From: Bacteroidales bacterium
Lineage (GTDB): Bacteria; Bacteroidota; Bacteroidia; Bacteroidales; VadinHA17
Reading direction: 5' to 3'
DNA length: 5,879 nt
NCBI GenBank assembly: GCA_022615595.1
Contig: JAKEGI010000247.1
Coordinates: 1 to 5,879 of the forward strand
In this document: in pieces, positions 4,899 through 5,879 of the stretch
Layout of the letters: each line of letters begins with the position of its first letter
Position numbering within the stretch: position 1 is the stretch's first letter
Notes under the pieces: model-generated
The model's database searches: none
The model's input: only the letters and a program-made list of their open reading frames with translations
Told to the model about the DNA's origin: nothing
Program-made: the position numbers and the translations under genes

Positions 4899-5879
4899 AT
4901 GAGTGAACTTATAAATAATTCGGAAGAGCGGAAAGCAACGCTGAAAAGGCTGATTCTGAAGCTTCATGATGGGGCTTCGGAGAGCACCGTCAGGGAGGAA
5001 CTGCTTGAAACCCTCAGGAATATTCCATACGGAGAAGTGGTTGAAGTTGAACAGGAGCTTATAAGTGAAGGACTGCCTGAAGAAGAGGTGCTAAGGCTCT
5101 GCGATGCCCATTCGTCAGTCCTTGAAGGCGCGATTGACCATTCAGGTGCAATGACTACACCCCCCGGCCACCCTGTTGATGTCATGATAAATGAGAACAG
5201 GGAGCTGAGAAAGATCACACAGACAGCAGCTGCCCTGATAAGGGAGGTGGAAGAGAGAGGCACGGATGATATTCAGGGTGTGATAATGAACCTCAGAGGG
5301 CTGTTCAACAGCCTCTTTGACGCTGACAAGCATTACCGAAGAAAAGAGTATCTTCTCTTCCCGTTTCTTGAAAACCTTGGTATTATGGGTCCTCCCAAGG
5401 TGATGTGGGGGAAGCATGATGAGATAAGGGATCTTCTTAAAGGAAGCATCGACATACTACAGACCGCTGATATAACACATGATGAGCTCATTGCATCGTT
5501 CGAGATTATTCTAAAGCCATCTTTAAAAGCAGTTGACGAGATGACCGTCAAGGAGGAGGAGATATTGTTCCCCATGGCGCTTGATAAGCTCACCGAAGGA
5601 GACTGGTATGAGGTTAGCAGACAGTCGCTTGAGATAGGTTATTGTCTATATGACCCGCCGGTGACATGGGCTCCGTCGTGGGTGAAGGAACCCGCAAGAT
5701 CAGAGACACATACGGCCGGAGATATGATACAGTTACCTTCCGGCTCGTTCACTATTGATGAACTGCTGGCTATTCTTAACACTCTGCCCGCTGATATGAC
5801 TTTCGTTGACAGAAATGACAAAGTGAAGTACTTCTCGCAGGGATCGGAGCGTATCTTTCAGAGAAACAGGGCAATACTC
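4899..5879 (+). CDS. DUF438-hemerythrin-PAS protein (3' end outside window)
   Basis: From the ATG at 4899 the frame runs open to the window edge, giving 327 residues. An N-terminal DUF438 domain (about 1-82) shows the family pattern of an opening MSELINNSEERK helix, VVEVEQELISEGLPEEEV (47-64) and LCDAHSSVLEGAI (67-79). A hemerythrin-like four-helix domain follows (about 88-245), with PPGHPVDVMINENREL (88-103), HYRRKE (145-150), PPKVMWGKHDEIRDLL (165-180) and KEEEILFPM (218-226). Likely di-iron ligands are His91, His145, Glu150, His173 and a Glu of 219-221. After a linker with conserved-looking LEIGYCLYDPPVTWAP (244-259), a PAS-like domain starts near 285 (LPADMTFVDRNDKVKYFSQG, 296-315) and is cut off. 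Such proteins are cytoplasmic and thought to sense or handle O2, NO or redox stress; the exact role is unproven. No strong ribosome-binding site is visible. The gene appears to have its own promoter and structured leader. Confidence 0.93.
   Translation, partial: MSELINNSEERKATLKRLILKLHDGASESTVREELLETLRNIPYGEVVEVEQELISEGLPEEEVLRLCDAHSSVLEGAIDHSGAMTTPPGHPVDVMINENRELRKITQTAAALIREVEERGTDDIQGVIMNLRGLFNSLFDADKHYRRKEYLLFPFLENLGIMGPPKVMWGKHDEIRDLLKGSIDILQTADITHDELIASFEIILKPSLKAVDEMTVKEEEILFPMALDKLTEGDWYEVSRQSLEIGYCLYDPPVTWAPSWVKEPARSETHTAGDMIQLPSGSFTIDELLAILNTLPADMTFVDRNDKVKYFSQGSERIFQRNRAIL

Overview
The window looks like a chromosomal segment from a member of the Bacteroidota, probably Bacteroidales or a relative. 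Three things suggest this. The protein families are typical of the phylum: a DUF1015 C-terminus, a dihydroorotate dehydrogenase-like protein without the usual catalytic Cys, and a DUF438-hemerythrin-PAS protein. Ribosome-binding sites are weak or absent. Several leaders carry sequences resembling the phylum's TTTG / TAnnTTTG promoter. This is inference from sequence reading; no search was run.

Layout. (1) Positions 1-2114, plus strand: a tight three-gene run. It holds the 3' end of a DUF1015 gene, yggS (PLP homeostasis protein) and a DHOD-like flavoprotein, separated by 18 and 1 bases, so probably one operon that starts upstream of the window. (2) 2115-2630, minus strand: a small helical, probably HEAT-repeat-like protein whose stop codon directly abuts the DHOD-like stop. 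(3) 2631-2749: a divergent promoter region in which both candidate promoters share a palindromic CAAATTTG; one spacer contains a run of nine A. (4) 2750-4120, plus strand: a two-gene cell-envelope operon, with an uncharacterised lipoprotein followed by an uncharacterised 147-residue secreted protein, closed by a strong intrinsic terminator (4144-4172). (5) 4171-4419, minus strand: the C-terminal part of an archaemetzincin metalloprotease with its whole zinc motif but without its N-terminal half, so probably a decayed gene. A short signal-peptide-like frame lies just upstream of it in another reading frame. (6) 4420-4898: a visibly AT-rich stretch with no convincing gene, carrying three inverted repeats and a candidate promoter near its right end. 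(7) 4899 to the window end, plus strand: a DUF438-hemerythrin-PAS protein, cut by the window edge.

How the genes fit together. The left operon combines cofactor (PLP) homeostasis with two conserved but poorly characterised proteins, one a probable FMN enzyme. The central pair is exported and probably works at the envelope. The right-hand gene is a probable di-iron O2/NO or redox sensor or repair-type protein with its own promoter and an unusually structured leader. I saw no CRISPR array, tRNA, rRNA, insertion sequence or defence system. The points most worth a second look are the archaemetzincin remnant, the regulatory structure ahead of the hemerythrin gene, the poly-A tract inside a promoter spacer, and the uncharacterised secreted pair.
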